NCBI RefSeq assembly: GCF_001894765.1
Contig: NZ_BCWV01000003.1
Span: forward strand, 620,001 to 684,000
DNA length: 64,000 nt
Source: Rhodococcoides corynebacterioides NBRC 14404
GTDB lineage: Bacteria > Actinomycetota > Actinomycetes > Mycobacteriales > Mycobacteriaceae
Direction of reading: 5' to 3'
Below, piece by piece: positions 63,224 to 64,000 of this stretch. The first letter of the stretch is position 1. Every line of letters starts with the position of its first letter. The position numbers and the translations under genes are program-made. Below the pieces are notes generated by a model, which was not told the DNA's origin, did not search any database, and saw nothing but the letters and a program-made list of their open reading frames with translations.

Positions 63224-64000
63224 GTGCTGGTGCCCGTGCGTGCGGTCGAGAGGACTCTCCGGAGTCGCTGGCCGCTGTACCTGGCATCGATGCTGCTCGC
63301 GAATCTGCTGGGCGCGGTCCTGGTCTTCGCCTTCGTGCGGTACGGCCTGCCGATTCCGGAGAACCAGTCGATCGTCGTCGACCGGGTTCGCAACGTCGTC
63401 ATCTTCGGCGCGTACCTCGTCTTCGCGGCCGTGGTGAGTCTGGTGACCGCGGCGATCATGCTGCGCAGTGTGATGCGGTGGCAGTTGCGCGGCGGCCCGC
63501 CCACCCGCGCGGAACAGATGGCGGCCCTGCACGCGCCGCTGCGTCAGGCCATCGTGCATCTGGTCCTGTGGATCATCGGCGGCATCCTCTTCATGGCGCT
63601 CACCGCGGCGGAGATGCCGTCGTTGGCCGTCGCGGTGGCCGTCACCGTGGCCATGGCCGCGGCCATCACGTTCGGCTTCACCTACATGCTCGGTGAACGC
63701 ATCCTGCGGCCGGTCGCGGCGCAGGCACTCAGCGAAGGCCGGTTCGATCGCACCATGACGCCGGGTGTGGGCACCCGCATGGCGATGACCTGGGGTCTCG
63801 GCACACTGATCCCGGTCACCGGGATTCTGCTGCTCTGCGCCACGCAGCTCACCACCGATCTGGTGTTCTCCCCCGACGCGCTGGCCATCGCCATCGCGCT
63901 GCTGTGCATCCTCGCCATCGTCCAGGCCTTCTGCCTCTCGATGCTGACCGCGAGTCAGATCTCCGATCCCATCCGGCAGCTGCGGCGTGCGATCGAGCGA
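63224..64000 (+). CDS. Membrane-bound adenylate/guanylate cyclase-type protein (N-terminal part)
   Basis: A 259-codon fragment cut by the right edge. It contains six predicted transmembrane helices (for example LASMLLANLLGAVLVFAFV, VLWIIGGILFMALTAAEM and ALAIAIALLCILAIVQAF). It ends at ASQISDPIRQLRRAIER, the start of a HAMP linker. This six-helix plus HAMP architecture is that of the mycobacterial cyclases Rv1318c-Rv1320c and Rv3645. The catalytic domain lies beyond the window, so cyclase activity is inferred from the architecture. The GTG start is leaderless by its promoter spacing. Confidence 0.72.
   Translation, partial: MLVPVRAVERTLRSRWPLYLASMLLANLLGAVLVFAFVRYGLPIPENQSIVVDRVRNVVIFGAYLVFAAVVSLVTAAIMLRSVMRWQLRGGPPTRAEQMAALHAPLRQAIVHLVLWIIGGILFMALTAAEMPSLAVAVAVTVAMAAAITFGFTYMLGERILRPVAAQALSEGRFDRTMTPGVGTRMAMTWGLGTLIPVTGILLLCATQLTTDLVFSPDALAIAIALLCILAIVQAFCLSMLTASQISDPIRQLRRAIER

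Overview
The window is high-GC DNA (roughly 70% by eye) from a mycolic-acid-containing actinobacterium of the order Mycobacteriales, most likely Rhodococcus or a close relative. The evidence is an mmpL3-NYN-trmB block next to pckG, an aftD-led cell-envelope locus, and leucine/fatty-acid clusters whose gene order I recall from Mycobacterium tuberculosis. No rRNA, tRNA, insertion sequence, prophage or CRISPR array was seen. Genes are packed tightly. Many neighbours overlap by 4 bp (ATGA or GTGA), and at least eight genes appear to have leaderless promoters.

Layout. 1-12 kb: a cut GNAT gene, a HAD phosphatase coupled to isochorismate synthase, a rhodanese-metZ pair, a drug-efflux MFS protein, fprA, assorted hydrolases and purT. 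12-16 kb: an alpha-methylacyl-CoA racemase-like gene, a methyltransferase and a fadE5-type acyl-CoA dehydrogenase. 16-22 kb: a five-gene accD1-accA1-fadE19-maoC-citE operon for leucine/isovalerate (and probably itaconate) breakdown, behind a double palindrome. 22-26 kb: flavin reductase, VanW-family protein and a retron-type reverse transcriptase. 26-31 kb: fadA2, fabG4, htdX, a TetR regulator and a lipoprotein glycosidase. 31-47 kb: arabinan/mycolate envelope locus (DUF2613 protein, aftD, tmaT-like, DUF3068, flippase-like protein, large membrane protein, glycosyltransferase, mtrP-like), with an alcohol dehydrogenase, a hemerythrin and an FAH protein between. 47-57 kb: ROK kinase, pckG, a split GTPase/coiled-coil pair, trmB, a NYN protein and mmpL3. 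57-64 kb: a DUF2339 protein, an envelope-sensing operon (AI-2E-type permease, histidine kinase, response regulator, DUF1707 protein) and the start of a membrane-bound cyclase-type protein.

How it fits together. The metabolic genes serve branched-chain and fatty acyl-CoA catabolism. A shared 14-bp palindrome links fadE5 with fadA2-fabG4-htdX, and a weaker copy lies in front of the TetR gene, suggesting one small regulon. The envelope genes build arabinan, move trehalose mycolates (MmpL3, TmaT-like, MtrP-like) and probably monitor membrane state.

The features most worth following up are: the lone retron-type reverse transcriptase with a structured spacer upstream; a family of about eight intergenic repeat copies at four loci built around CACCGGTTGCAACC; the TTACCGG(T/C)GAGTAA regulon; and the unusual start of aftD. 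All calls were made by reading the sequence; no database search or RNA folding was run.
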